From Alphaproteobacteria bacterium UBA6038 (lineage in GTDB: Bacteria > Pseudomonadota > Alphaproteobacteria > Micropepsales > Micropepsaceae), in NCBI GenBank assembly GCA_002429315.1, contig DIZC01000102.1:32346-62194 (forward strand): a stretch of 29,849 nucleotides of DNA, given 5' to 3'. Positions within the stretch are counted from its first letter, which is position 1. Each line of letters starts with the position of its first letter. The translations under genes and the position numbers were made by a program. Positions 1 to 7,856 of the stretch are shown piece after piece. Below the pieces are notes generated by a model that did not search any database, was not told the DNA's origin, and was given only the letters and a program-made list of their open reading frames with translations.

Positions 1-140
1 CGCGCCGAGTCGGCGGAAAGCACCAGCGCGCCGGCCGGCAACATCCACGGCCCCAGGATCGGAAGGAATGCGAAGGCGCCGCCGACCATCAGTGCGGTTC
101 CGGTCGCGATTCGGGCCGCGCGGGAGTGCGGCAACGGCAT
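1..140 (-). CDS. Small membrane protein, PGPGW-like, 5' part only
   Basis: Reading the minus strand from an ATG at 140-138 gives 46 codons without a stop before the window edge. After a short basic N-terminus (SRAAR, residues 6-10) comes a hydrophobic stretch (about residues 11-42) containing FLPILGPWMLPAGALVLSAD. This resembles the N-terminus of small inner-membrane proteins annotated as putative transmembrane protein (PGPGW), with a glycine-rich first helix and a FLPxLGxWMLPxGxxVLS pattern. The family assignment is from memory and rests on this one pattern. Function is unknown. The C-terminal part lies outside the window. It is divergent from the tRNA-Asn gene, and positions 141-292 hold only the upstream regions of both. 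Confidence 0.55.
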   Translation of the reverse strand, partial: MPLPHSRAARIATGTALMVGGAFAFLPILGPWMLPAGALVLSADSA

Positions 141-292
141 GGAGTGCTTCCCGAAACGCAACCGCGGCGCGCCGGCCCTCGGAGAAGCAGGCGCCGGGCG
201 GCCGACATCTGTTCGCGTGTGCCTGTGGCGCATGTCCGGACCGAATTTTGATATAGCGTTCGGACCTCTGACGCGCTAGAGAACGCACCTGT

Positions 293-368
293 TCCCCGGT
301 AGCTCAGTCGGTAGAGCAAGCGGCTGTTAACCGCTGGGTCGCTGGTTCGAGTCCGGCCCGGGGAGCCA
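293..368 (+). tRNA. tRNA-Asn (anticodon GTT)
   Basis: A complete cloverleaf of 76 nt with encoded CCA. The 7-bp acceptor stem is TCCCCGG (293-299) with CCGGGGA (358-364), the discriminator is G365 and CCA is 366-368. The anticodon stem AGCGG/CCGCT encloses a 7-nt loop CTGTTAA, with anticodon GTT at 326-328. The T-arm contains GGTTCGAGTCC. All parts fit tRNA-Asn. Confidence 0.97.
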
Positions 369-813
369 CCCAACCCGCCATCCAGGAATTCCGGCCCGCT
401 AAAGTTGGACGGTGCGATGCCTTTCCGCATCGCAGAGGCGCTTCTCTGCTGGGGGCAGGTTTCGATACAGTCCCTCGAGCACGGCGCGGCGCAAACTGCC
501 CGGCTCCTCTCTGCGAAGCGCGTAGGCGAGCAGCCCCGGCGATGGACACAATCGCTGCCGCACGGAGGTGGATTTCTTCTGTAGTTGAGACCGGCGGCCG
601 AAGCCCGGCTGATGACACTGAGATGCGTGCCGATCCGGTGCGGATATCGATGCGTGATTCGCTAACATATCGATCTCGAACGCGTGAGGGTTGGTGGCCT
701 CAGCGGTTGCAATCGCCGGGCCAATTCGCTCCCGGCAATGCACTGCCGGACATCGAAGTTCGTCTGACGGTTAACAGCACCGCAACCGCTTACGGCCGCA
801 GTTTACGCAAAGC

Positions 814-829
814 ATGGGAGTTCTCCCAT
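814..829. repeat. Perfect 7-bp inverted repeat, operator-like
   Basis: ATGGGAG (814-820) and CTCCCAT (823-829) are exact reverse complements separated by TT. A second overlapping dyad, CATTT-tgag-AAATG, follows at 827-840. The 2-nt centre is too tight for a stable RNA hairpin, so a dimeric-protein binding site is more likely than a terminator. No regulator gene is adjacent. Confidence 0.35.
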
Positions 830-855
830 TTTGAGAAATGCCCGCGCGGCCGAGC

Positions 856-890
856 AGCGATGCAGGTGTGAGCATCGCTTAAGGGATAAT
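856..890 (+). promoter_or_regulatory. Dyad next to a -10-like GATAAT
   Basis: AGCGATGC (856-863) and GCATCGCT (872-879) form a perfect 8-bp inverted repeat with an 8-nt centre. Six bases later comes GATAAT (885-890), a good -10 hexamer about 78 bases upstream of the tadG-like ATG. I cannot find a convincing -35 at the usual distance. The position suggests a regulated promoter with an operator in the -35 region. This is inference. Confidence 0.3.
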
Positions 891-967
891 TTATCGCTTC
901 CGGCAGATTCTAGGGCGCTCCACCTTCATCTTTGATAGGCCATTCGAGTGACTTGGGGTATGATACG

Positions 968-2272
968 ATGCATGACGATAGAGTGGACGTCCCGGCGGCG
1001 GTGAAGCCGCGGCCTGTGCGCAGATCGGCGAGTGGTTCCCTCCCGAAGCTGTTGCGCCGGTTTCTCAAGGATCGCTCCGGCAATTACGTGATCATGTTCG
1101 CGCTTGCCCTGCCCGCCTTGGTGGGCTTCAGTGCATTCGGCACCGAGGAAGGACTGCTGCTCTACACGCGGCAATCGATGCAGCACGCCGCGGACTCGAG
1201 CGCCACGAGCGGGGCTGTTGCCTACAGCTATGGCAGCCCCGTCACCACCCAGGCCAAATCGGTTGCCGCCACCTACGGCTACGTCGACAACAGCAACAGC
1301 ACCACCGTGACGGTGCATCAACCGCCAACGTCCGGCAGCAACAAAGGCAACAGCCAGGCGGTCGAGGTCATCATCAGCCAACCGAGCGCCAGACTGTTCT
1401 CCGCCCTGTGGAGCAACAAGACCATTCCGGTCACGGCGCGGGCTGTCGCGCTTTCATCGAACCTTGCCTGCGTTCTTGCCCTCGATCCCACGGCGAGCAG
1501 CAGCTTCAGCCAGCAGGGCTCGGTCAACTCTAACCTGGTGAACTGCTCAGTGGTGGACGACTCGAACGCGTCGACCGCACTGTCGATCAGCGGCTCCTCG
1601 ACGCTGTCGACCAGCTTTGTGGGCGTGGTCGGAGGAATTTCGGGCACCTCGAACATCACGGCGACGCATGGAACGGTCACCGGCTACCACTCGGTCAGCG
1701 ATCCTTATGCAAACGTGTCGCCGCCCTCCTTCAGCGGTTGCGCTCAGCACAATTATTCGACCCACGGAACCGCAACCCTGAGCCCCGGCGTTTATTGCGG
1801 CGGAATAAGCCTGGGCGCCGGCGCCAATGTCACCTTGCAGCCTGGAATCTATTACCTGGACCAAGGCAGCCTGAACATGAACGGTAGTTCGTCGCTGACC
1901 GGTACAGGCGTGACGTTGGTGTTCACCTCCTCGACCGGTCACAACTATGCGACAGCAAACGTTGTTGGTGGCGCGACCTTGAACCTGACGGCGCCGACAA
2001 GCGGATCGACAGCGGGTATCGCACTGTACGGCGATCGCGGCATGCCGACGGGAACATCGTTCTCCTTCAACGGGGGCTCGACGCAATGGATGGGCGGAGC
2101 GGTGTATTTTCCAAAAGGCGCGGTTTCCTGGGCAGGCAACTCAGGCCTCACGCAGAAATGCACCCAGCTGATCGCCGACACCATTCAGCTGGTCGGCGAT
2201 TCGGGCTTCAAGATCGACTGCGGGGGCTATGCGACCAAGCCCATCGGCTCGGCGGCCACATTGGCGGAGTAG
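968..2272 (+). CDS. TadG-like pilus-assembly protein
   Basis: A 434-residue protein. After a basic N-terminus there is a GN-type segment, RSGNYVIMFALALPALVGF (36-54), the hydrophobic stretch typical of the TadE/G-like N-terminal domain. The rest would be periplasmic. It is rich in Ser, Thr, Gly and Asn, with CVLALDPTA and repeated glycine turns suggesting a beta-rich fold, as in TadG-related proteins. I chose the ATG at 968 because GGGG at 955-958 is well placed. A TTG at 932 would add 12 residues. Four bases downstream starts a tadE-like gene, so they are probably co-transcribed. In Tad/Flp systems TadE, TadF and TadG are envelope components of the secretion/pilus machine. No ATPase, secretin or Flp prepilin gene is present here. 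Confidence 0.8.
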   Translation: MHDDRVDVPAAVKPRPVRRSASGSLPKLLRRFLKDRSGNYVIMFALALPALVGFSAFGTEEGLLLYTRQSMQHAADSSATSGAVAYSYGSPVTTQAKSVAATYGYVDNSNSTTVTVHQPPTSGSNKGNSQAVEVIISQPSARLFSALWSNKTIPVTARAVALSSNLACVLALDPTASSSFSQQGSVNSNLVNCSVVDDSNASTALSISGSSTLSTSFVGVVGGISGTSNITATHGTVTGYHSVSDPYANVSPPSFSGCAQHNYSTHGTATLSPGVYCGGISLGAGANVTLQPGIYYLDQGSLNMNGSSSLTGTGVTLVFTSSTGHNYATANVVGGATLNLTAPTSGSTAGIALYGDRGMPTGTSFSFNGGSTQWMGGAVYFPKGAVSWAGNSGLTQKCTQLIADTIQLVGDSGFKIDCGGYATKPIGSAATLAE

Positions 2273-2276
2273 AACG

Positions 2277-2768
2277 ATGTCGGCCCGGAAATCGCTTGCT
2301 CATCGACGGATTGCGGGACGCCGCCCCGGTGTGCTTTCGCAACTCTGGAAGGACACAACCGGCGTCACCGCCGTGGAGTTCGCCATCATCGCGCCGGTGA
2401 TGGTTCTGATGTTCATCTGCATGGCCGATCTCGGAATCGGCGTGTACACCGACATGCAGGTGAACAATGCCGCGCAGTACGGAACGGAATACGCGCTGGC
2501 GAAGGGATACGATTCGACCGCGATCTCAAGCGCCGTCAGAAGTTCCACGTCTTTGTCGAGCGCCAATGTTTCGCCTACGCAATTTTGCGGATGCCCCTCC
2601 GGCAGTGGCATCGTGAGTAATTCCTGCAACGCCACCTGTTCCGATGGATCTAAGTCCGGCACTTTCGTCCAGGTTGCGGTGAGCGACACCTACGTTACGA
2701 TGCTTTCGTATCCCGGGCTGCCGTCCAGCTTTAATCTGACGGCACAATCCACGGTCCGGCTGCAATGA
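2277..2768 (+). CDS. TadE-like pseudopilin
   Basis: 163 residues. The N-terminal basic segment is followed by TTGVTAVEFAIIAPVMVLMF, the classic TadE motif with a Glu inside a hydrophobic helix, as in prepilin-like proteins processed by a TadV-type peptidase. The C-terminal part holds four cysteines (CGCPSGSG, CNATC region) that could form disulfides in the periplasm. I prefer the ATG at 2277, four bases after the tadG-like stop. An in-frame ATG at 2229 would overlap that gene by 44 bases. The last codons overlap the next gene as ATGA. Likely a minor pilin-like envelope protein. The partner machinery lies elsewhere. Confidence 0.82.
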   Translation: MSARKSLAHRRIAGRRPGVLSQLWKDTTGVTAVEFAIIAPVMVLMFICMADLGIGVYTDMQVNNAAQYGTEYALAKGYDSTAISSAVRSSTSLSSANVSPTQFCGCPSGSGIVSNSCNATCSDGSKSGTFVQVAVSDTYVTMLSYPGLPSSFNLTAQSTVRLQ

Positions 2769-3157
2769 TTTCGACCCGCACTATTCTGGCCGACGAAAGT
2801 GGCGCAACCGCTGTCGAATTTGCGCTGACGGCCCCCATTTTCATCGCGTTGCTGTTCGGGATCATCGAGTGCGGTCTGGCGCTGTGGACGCAATTCGGAT
2901 TGCAATACGGAACGGAAGCCGCGGCCCGCTGCGCCACCGTCGATACGGCCACCTGCAGCAGTGCGAGTGCGACTGCGTCCTACGCGGCCAGCAATGCGCT
3001 CGGACTGACCGTGCCGGCGTCCACTTTCACCGCGACGACGCCAAGCTGCGGAAATCTGGTTCAGGCGAGTTACGTTTACACGTTCCTGACGTCGTATTTC
3101 GGTACGCCAAGAGTGACCCTGACCGCACAGTCCTGCTTTCCGAGCAGCTCCAGCTAG
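2765..3157 (+). CDS. Second TadE-like pseudopilin
   Basis: 130 residues, starting in an ATGA overlap with the upstream tadE-like gene, so translation is probably coupled. The motif ESGATAVEFALTAPIFIALLFGIIE near the N-terminus is the TadE signature with the conserved Glu (position 5 of the mature helix type). A following YGTEAAARCA segment matches the upstream paralogue's YGTEYALAKG, showing the two are related. It has four cysteines after the helix. The stop codon TAG (3155-3157) overlaps the stop of the convergent response regulator. Probable role: minor pilin-like component of a Tad-type machine. Confidence 0.82.
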   Translation: MISTRTILADESGATAVEFALTAPIFIALLFGIIECGLALWTQFGLQYGTEAAARCATVDTATCSSASATASYAASNALGLTVPASTFTATTPSCGNLVQASYVYTFLTSYFGTPRVTLTAQSCFPSSSS

Positions 3158-3549
3158 ACCGGCCTCTGGCTCGGGCCCGCGGCAAGACAGGCGCGCAGGC
3201 CTTCCGCCAATCTGATCAGGTCAAAGGGCTTTTGGATGACAGTCTTTCCCGCCCACGCATCGGAAATGCCGCCTCGCCCGTAGCCTGAGGCGAAGGCAAA
3301 GGAAACGCCTGCGGCTTCCAGTTTCTCCGCCACTGCATACACCGGCGCGCCACCGAGATTCACATCGAGGATTGCGACATCGGGCCGGTTCCGCTCCACC
3401 GCAAGAAGAGCGTTCGCAATGGACGCGGCGTGAAAAACCTCGCCGAACCCCAGTTCCCTCAGCATGTCCTCGATCATGAACGAGATGATGGCCTCGTCCT
3501 CGACCACGAGGACCTTGAGACCGTTGAACTGGGGCGATTCGTGAGTCAT
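3154..3549 (-). CDS. Single-domain response regulator (FAT GUY-like)
   Basis: 131 residues consisting only of a receiver domain. Expected residues are present: acidic pair E17-D18, phospho-acceptor D62 in AILDVNL, S88 at the Thr/Ser switch position, and K107 in the QKPF motif. The segment SFAFASGYG (83-91) resembles the PFxFATGY motif of the alphaproteobacterial FAT GUY response regulators (for example SdrG), which feed phosphate into general stress response signalling. Here Ser replaces Thr in the motif. There is no output domain and no kinase gene nearby, so it probably acts as a phosphate relay or sink. The gene converges on the tadE-like gene and shares stop-codon bases with it. Confidence 0.88.
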   Translation of the reverse strand: MTHESPQFNGLKVLVVEDEAIISFMIEDMLRELGFGEVFHAASIANALLAVERNRPDVAILDVNLGGAPVYAVAEKLEAAGVSFAFASGYGRGGISDAWAGKTVIQKPFDLIRLAEGLRACLAAGPSQRPV

Positions 3550-3891
3550 TTCCCTGGATGAAGCAAATGGGTATGAATCAGAATATCCCGGTGAGGGGGC
3601 GGCCGCAAAATGACCGAGGACCCGGGTTGCCCAAGTGGCTGCCTGATGCGGAGCACCTCCCGCCTGGGCGGCTGGGCCGAAACTCCGCCGCTGGGCGGGA
3701 TTGGTCCCGGAGGTAAAGCAGAAGCGGAGCTATCGATCATCGGGCGGCCTGGTTCCCATAGCTCGGCAGCGCGGTTGTTGTAGCGGGCGGTCCGGCCCGC
3801 GACGTCCCGGCACTCGGTCTGTAGCGCGAGGCTGCCGCTTGAAGCCCGCGAATGCGACCACTAGGTTCGATCTGAGGAACTCTCCCTTTCC
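3550..3891. other. Intergenic region upstream of cysK and the response regulator
   Basis: A divergent intergenic stretch of 342 bases that must hold promoters for both flanking genes. I see a small GC-rich hairpin, GCGGGC (3783-3788) with GCCCGC (3795-3800), without a T-run. I see no coding sequence with family resemblance and no recognisable riboswitch. A cysteine-responsive element cannot be identified by eye. Confidence 0.4.
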
Positions 3892-4929
3892 ATGGACATC
3901 AAGCCCGACGCTTTGGCCGCTATCGGCAACACGCCGCTCATCCGGCTTCGTCGCGCCTCGGAGCGCACCGGCTGCGAAATCCTTGGCAAGGCGGAGTTCA
4001 TGAATCCCGGTCAGTCAGTAAAAGACCGGGCCGCTCTCTTCATGGTTCGCGACGCCCTTGAGCGTGGCTCGCTCCGCCCCGGGGGTGTGGTCGTCGAAGG
4101 CACGGCTGGAAACACCGGGATCGGCCTTGCGGTGGTCGGCAATGCATTGGGATTGCGGACCGTTATCGTCATTCCCGATACCCAGAGTGAGGAGAAGAAG
4201 GACGCACTTCGTCTGATGGGGGCCGAGCTGATCGAAGTGCCGGCAGTGCCCTACAAGAATCCCAACAATTACGTGAAGGTCTCGGGCCGCCTCGCCGAGC
4301 GCCTGGCGCGAACGGAACCCAATGGCGCGCTATGGGCCAACCAATTCGACAATGTCGCCAATCGCCGCGCGCACATCGAAACGACCGGGCCGGAAATCTG
4401 GCGGCAGACGAATGGCAGCGTGGATGGTTTCACTTGCGCCGTGGGAACCGGGGGCACGCTGGCGGGCGTGGCGATGGCGCTGAAGGAGCGTAATCCGGGC
4501 ATCCGAATTGCGGCCGCCGACCCTATGGGTGCCGCCATCTATTCGTGGATCAAGACCGGTGAGTTGAAATCGGAAGGCTCTTCGATCACCGAAGGCATTG
4601 GGCAAGGCCGTGTCACCGCCAACCTCGAAGGTGCGCCGATCGACGACGCGTTCCGCATCCCGGATGAGGAAGCCCTCCCCATCATCTTCGATCTTTTGGA
4701 GCATGAAGGGCTCTGCATGGGGGGCTCGACCGGCATCAATGTCGCCGGCGCAATTCGTCTGGCCGAGCAGATGGGACCGGGCCACACCATTGTCACCGTC
4801 CTCGCCGACTACGGCAACCGCTACCAAAGCAAGCTCTTCAACCCGGAATTTCTGCGATCCAGGAACTTGCCCGTCCCGGTATGGCTCGCGGAACGGCAAC
4901 CAGCGCGCGACGTTCCCTTCGTCAGATGA
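3892..4929 (+). CDS. cysK: Cysteine synthase (O-acetylserine sulfhydrylase family)
   Basis: 345 residues of fold-type II PLP enzyme. It replaces the acetyl group of O-acetylserine with sulfide to give cysteine in the cytoplasm. PLP lysine K44 lies in GQSVKDRA. The substrate loop TAGNTG is at 71-76 (Ala where CysK usually has Ser), and the PLP-phosphate loop GTGGT at 185-189. The N-terminal IGNTPLIRL is the usual family start. The protein is somewhat longer than the roughly 310-320 residues of classical CysK. NPNNYVKV in the middle also occurs in cystathionine beta-synthase-like members, so substrate choice is not fully certain. It overlaps sseA by ATGA, which supports a shared role in sulfur amino-acid metabolism. 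No strong ribosome binding site is seen close to the ATG. Confidence 0.9.
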   Translation: MDIKPDALAAIGNTPLIRLRRASERTGCEILGKAEFMNPGQSVKDRAALFMVRDALERGSLRPGGVVVEGTAGNTGIGLAVVGNALGLRTVIVIPDTQSEEKKDALRLMGAELIEVPAVPYKNPNNYVKVSGRLAERLARTEPNGALWANQFDNVANRRAHIETTGPEIWRQTNGSVDGFTCAVGTGGTLAGVAMALKERNPGIRIAAADPMGAAIYSWIKTGELKSEGSSITEGIGQGRVTANLEGAPIDDAFRIPDEEALPIIFDLLEHEGLCMGGSTGINVAGAIRLAEQMGPGHTIVTVLADYGNRYQSKLFNPEFLRSRNLPVPVWLAERQPARDVPFVR

Positions 4930-5771
4930 CGCCGGATTCCCCGCTCGTCTCAACCACATGGCTCGCGAAGCATCTTGAGGCACCCGATGTCCGAGTTGCC
5001 GATGCTTCGTGGTATCTGCCGCAAGCTGGCCGCGATGCCAAAGCCGAATATCGCGCGGCGCACATCCCACGCGCTGTTTTTTTCGACATTGAGGATCTTT
5101 CGGACGAAAATTCCGAGCTGCCCCACATGCTGCCTTCGGCTGTCAAGTTTGCCAGCCGCATGCGCAAGCTTGGGCTGGGCGATGGCCATCTGATCGTGGT
5201 GTATGACGGCGCCGGCGTCTACTCCAGCCCGCGCGCGTGGTGGATGCTGCGCGCCATGGGCCATGAAGAAGTGGTGGTGCTCGACGGGGGATTTCCCAAA
5301 TGGCGGCGTGAGGGCCGGCCGGTGGAAGACCTCGCGCCCGCTCCCTCTCGGCGCCATTTCACGCCGCAGCCGAATCCGGACCTGGTCTGCAGCTTCGATC
5401 AGATGCGCGCAAATCTGACGACCGGAACCCAGCAGGTCGTGGATGCGCGAGGACCGGCCCGCTTTCGCGGTGAAGAGGCAGAGCCGCGCCCCGGCGTTAC
5501 ACCTGGCCACATTCCGGGCAGCGTCAATGTCCCGTACGGGGAGCTGGTGTCGCAGGACGGCACGCTGAAATCGGCGGAAGCCCTGGCGCAGATCTTCCGC
5601 GCCCGCGGTATCGAGCTTTCGCGGTCCGTGGTCACGACCTGTGGCTCAGGCATCACTGCGGCAATCGATCTTCTGGCGCTCGCGGTTTTGGGCGCCAAGG
5701 ATGCTGCGCTGTATGACGGATCCTGGGCAGAATGGGGTGGGCGCGCCGATGCGCCAAAAGCAGCGACATGA
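4926..5771 (+). CDS. sseA: 3-mercaptopyruvate sulfurtransferase
   Basis: 281 residues with two rhodanese domains. The N-terminal domain (about 1-140) is the inactive one, with VVYDGAG where an active rhodanese would have its Cys loop. The C-terminal domain holds catalytic C239 in TCGSGITA, the CG(S/T)G(V/I)TA loop that marks mercaptopyruvate rather than thiosulfate sulfurtransferases. The enzyme moves sulfur from 3-mercaptopyruvate to a thiol or cyanide and is linked to cysteine breakdown. The ATG at 4926 overlaps the cysK stop, and an upstream in-frame ATG at 4881 would extend far into cysK. Its own stop overlaps the next gene as ATGA. Confidence 0.93.
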   Translation: MTPDSPLVSTTWLAKHLEAPDVRVADASWYLPQAGRDAKAEYRAAHIPRAVFFDIEDLSDENSELPHMLPSAVKFASRMRKLGLGDGHLIVVYDGAGVYSSPRAWWMLRAMGHEEVVVLDGGFPKWRREGRPVEDLAPAPSRRHFTPQPNPDLVCSFDQMRANLTTGTQQVVDARGPARFRGEEAEPRPGVTPGHIPGSVNVPYGELVSQDGTLKSAEALAQIFRARGIELSRSVVTTCGSGITAAIDLLALAVLGAKDAALYDGSWAEWGGRADAPKAAT

Positions 5772-6304
5772 GCTTTAAGCGAAAAGATCCCGATTCAAAG
5801 CGCATTCCAACGGTAGTCACCTTCCTGGAGATGAAGACGAAGGCGCCGATCTTCGCACCGCTTCCGAAAGGCAAGATCGCCATTTTGCGAGCCGAGCATC
5901 CGCCGGTGCATTTCTATCGCTATCTCTACGATACCATCGGCCGCGATTATTTTTGGGTCGACCGCAAGAAGCTGAACGACGAGGCGCTCGCTGCGATCAT
6001 TCAGGCGCCTCAGGTCGAGCTGTACGTGCTGCATGTCGACGGCTGTCCCGCGGGCATGGCGGAGCTCGATTTCCGCACCGAAGGCGTCGGTCACCTCGCC
6101 TATTTCGGCCTCATGCCCGAGTTCGTCGGACGCGGCATTGGCTTCTTCTTCCTGCACCAGACCGTGCAGCTGGCCTGGACCAAACCGATCGGGCGATTTC
6201 TGGTGAACACCTGCACGCTCGATCATCCGCGCGCCCTGCCGCTGTACCAGCGCGTCGGCTTCGTTCCCTACTCCCGCGAAGACCGCTACATCGAGCTGCC
6301 GTAG
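5768..6304 (+). CDS. GNAT-family N-acetyltransferase
   Basis: 178 residues. The acetyl-CoA binding region is visible as LMPEFVGRGIG followed by a helix (about 115-135), matching the R/QxxGxG/A motif. LYQRVGFVPY near the C-terminus is the usual GNAT motif B (ALPLYxRxGF). The first 30 residues are a family-specific extension. It is translationally coupled to sseA through ATGA, so it belongs to the cysK-sseA operon. The substrate is unknown; the operon would fit acetylation of an amine or amino-acid derivative, but that is a guess. No membrane segments. Confidence 0.85.
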   Translation: MSFKRKDPDSKRIPTVVTFLEMKTKAPIFAPLPKGKIAILRAEHPPVHFYRYLYDTIGRDYFWVDRKKLNDEALAAIIQAPQVELYVLHVDGCPAGMAELDFRTEGVGHLAYFGLMPEFVGRGIGFFFLHQTVQLAWTKPIGRFLVNTCTLDHPRALPLYQRVGFVPYSREDRYIELP

Positions 6305-6391
6305 TCGGCTCAAAAGCCCGCGACCGGGCGTTTCCTTCGGCCCACGGACGGGGCAGACTGCCAGACGATATAACAAAGGGAGTTCAGCGGG

Positions 6392-7843
6392 ATGGCCACA
6401 GCAGATGTCACCAGGGATGAGACACCGCAGCTTTTCGGTCATCCCCGCGGTCTGACATTTCTGTTCACGACCGAAATGTGGGAGCGCTTCTCATACTATG
6501 GGATGCGCGCCATCCTCGTTCTTTACCTCGTCAATTTCCTGCTGTTGCCCGGTCACGCGGAAAACGTCGCCGGCTACTACACGATCAAGCACATCTTCGA
6601 AGCGATGGTGGGCCACACCCTCGACGTGCAGCCATTCTCCTCGATGATCTACGGCTTTTACACCGGGCTGGTATATCTGACGCCGTTTTTCGGCGGCCTG
6701 ATCGCCGATCGCTGGATCGGTCAGCGCTACAGCGTGATCGTCGGTGGCGTCATCATGGCCATCGCGGAGTTCACGCTGATGGCGCCATCGCTGTTCTTCC
6801 TCGGGCTTCTGCTCCTCATCATCGGCAATGGCTTCTTCAAGCCGAACATCTCCACGCAGGTTGGCAATCTCTACCAGCCCGGCGACAGCCGCATCGACCG
6901 CGCCTATTCCATTTTCTATGTCGGCATCAATGTCGGCGCGTTCTTTTCGCCGTTGGTGTGCGGTACGCTGGGCGAGAACATCGGCTATCAATGGGGATTC
7001 TGCGCGGCCGGCGTCGGCATGGTGATCGGGCAGATCATCTACATCTACGCGCTGCAAACCTTGCCGCCCGATCGGGTTGCGCAGCTGAAGGCACAAACGG
7101 TCCAAAAGAGGCCGATGACAGGACAAGACTGGAAGGCGGTGTTCGCGATCATCCTGCTGTGCATTCCGGTCACGTTCTTCTGGGCGACTTACGAGCAGCA
7201 GGGCAACACGATCAATCTGTGGGCCCAGGACTTCACTAACCGTCACCTGATCCCCGGCGTGATCGACTGGCAAATTCCGGTAACTTGGTTCCAGGCCTTC
7301 AACCCCTTCATGATCTTCGCCTTCACGCCATTGGTCGTGGGCTTCTGGGCGTGGCAATCCAAGCGCGGACGGGAACCGTCGACCGTTACCAAGATGGCGC
7401 TCGGCCTGTTTCTGCTGGCCATCTCCTATGTGGTGATGGCGGCCGCCGCGTATGTTGCGCCGGGAGGCCAATCGAACTGGCTATGGCTGTTCGTGTTCTT
7501 CGCTTTCATCACCCTGGGCGAGCTGTACCTGTCGCCCATCGGGCTGGCGCTGGTCGCGCGCGTGGCACCCGCGCAGATTCTCTCCATGATGATGGGTCTT
7601 TGGTTCATCACCAGCTTCACCGGCAACCTGCTGCAGGGCTACATCGGCAGCTTCTTCAGCCAGATGGACAAGGTGCATTTCTTTCTGCTGTGCGCCGGAA
7701 TTGGCGCGGCAGCGGGCGTGGTGACGTGGATCTTCAACTTCCCGCTCAAGCCAATTCTGGAGAGGAAGGGCCCCATCACGCAGCCGGAGCTCGCGGAACC
7801 GCAAGCCGATCCGCATCTGGAGCCGCGGCCAGCGGCGGAGTAG
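6392..7843 (+). CDS. POT/PTR-family proton-coupled peptide transporter
   Basis: 483 residues, polytopic inner-membrane protein of the major facilitator type. The diagnostic ExxERFxYY motif is at 28-36 (helix 1). FKPNIS, followed by FYVGINVGAFFSPL, matches the PTR2 family signature. The second half contains many further hydrophobic segments and YLSPIGLALV. It should import di- or tripeptides with protons. AGGGAG at 6377-6382 is a good ribosome binding site 9 bases from the ATG. It lies 87 bases after the GNAT gene and 13 before metC, so it may supply peptide-derived sulfur amino acids to the block. A related but broken copy lies at 13192-14625. Confidence 0.93.
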   Translation: MATADVTRDETPQLFGHPRGLTFLFTTEMWERFSYYGMRAILVLYLVNFLLLPGHAENVAGYYTIKHIFEAMVGHTLDVQPFSSMIYGFYTGLVYLTPFFGGLIADRWIGQRYSVIVGGVIMAIAEFTLMAPSLFFLGLLLLIIGNGFFKPNISTQVGNLYQPGDSRIDRAYSIFYVGINVGAFFSPLVCGTLGENIGYQWGFCAAGVGMVIGQIIYIYALQTLPPDRVAQLKAQTVQKRPMTGQDWKAVFAIILLCIPVTFFWATYEQQGNTINLWAQDFTNRHLIPGVIDWQIPVTWFQAFNPFMIFAFTPLVVGFWAWQSKRGREPSTVTKMALGLFLLAISYVVMAAAAYVAPGGQSNWLWLFVFFAFITLGELYLSPIGLALVARVAPAQILSMMMGLWFITSFTGNLLQGYIGSFFSQMDKVHFFLLCAGIGAAAGVVTWIFNFPLKPILERKGPITQPELAEPQADPHLEPRPAAE

Positions 7844-7856
7844 TTCTGATTGCGCC

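Larger units (their letters stand above)
369..967. other. Gene-free stretch between tRNA-Asn and tadG
   Basis: About 600 bases without a convincing gene. Open frames on both strands here are arginine/proline-rich, lack recognisable domains and have no good ribosome binding site. The only structure I see is a set of dyads at 814-879 (listed separately) ahead of the tadG-like gene. This could be decayed coding sequence or a long leader. Confidence 0.6.

Noticed and set aside
89..430. Minus-strand open frame of 113 codons across the tRNA-Asn
   Set aside because: It runs antisense through a complete tRNA gene; the GRTRTSDPAVNSRLLYRLSYRG part is simply the reverse translation of the tRNA.
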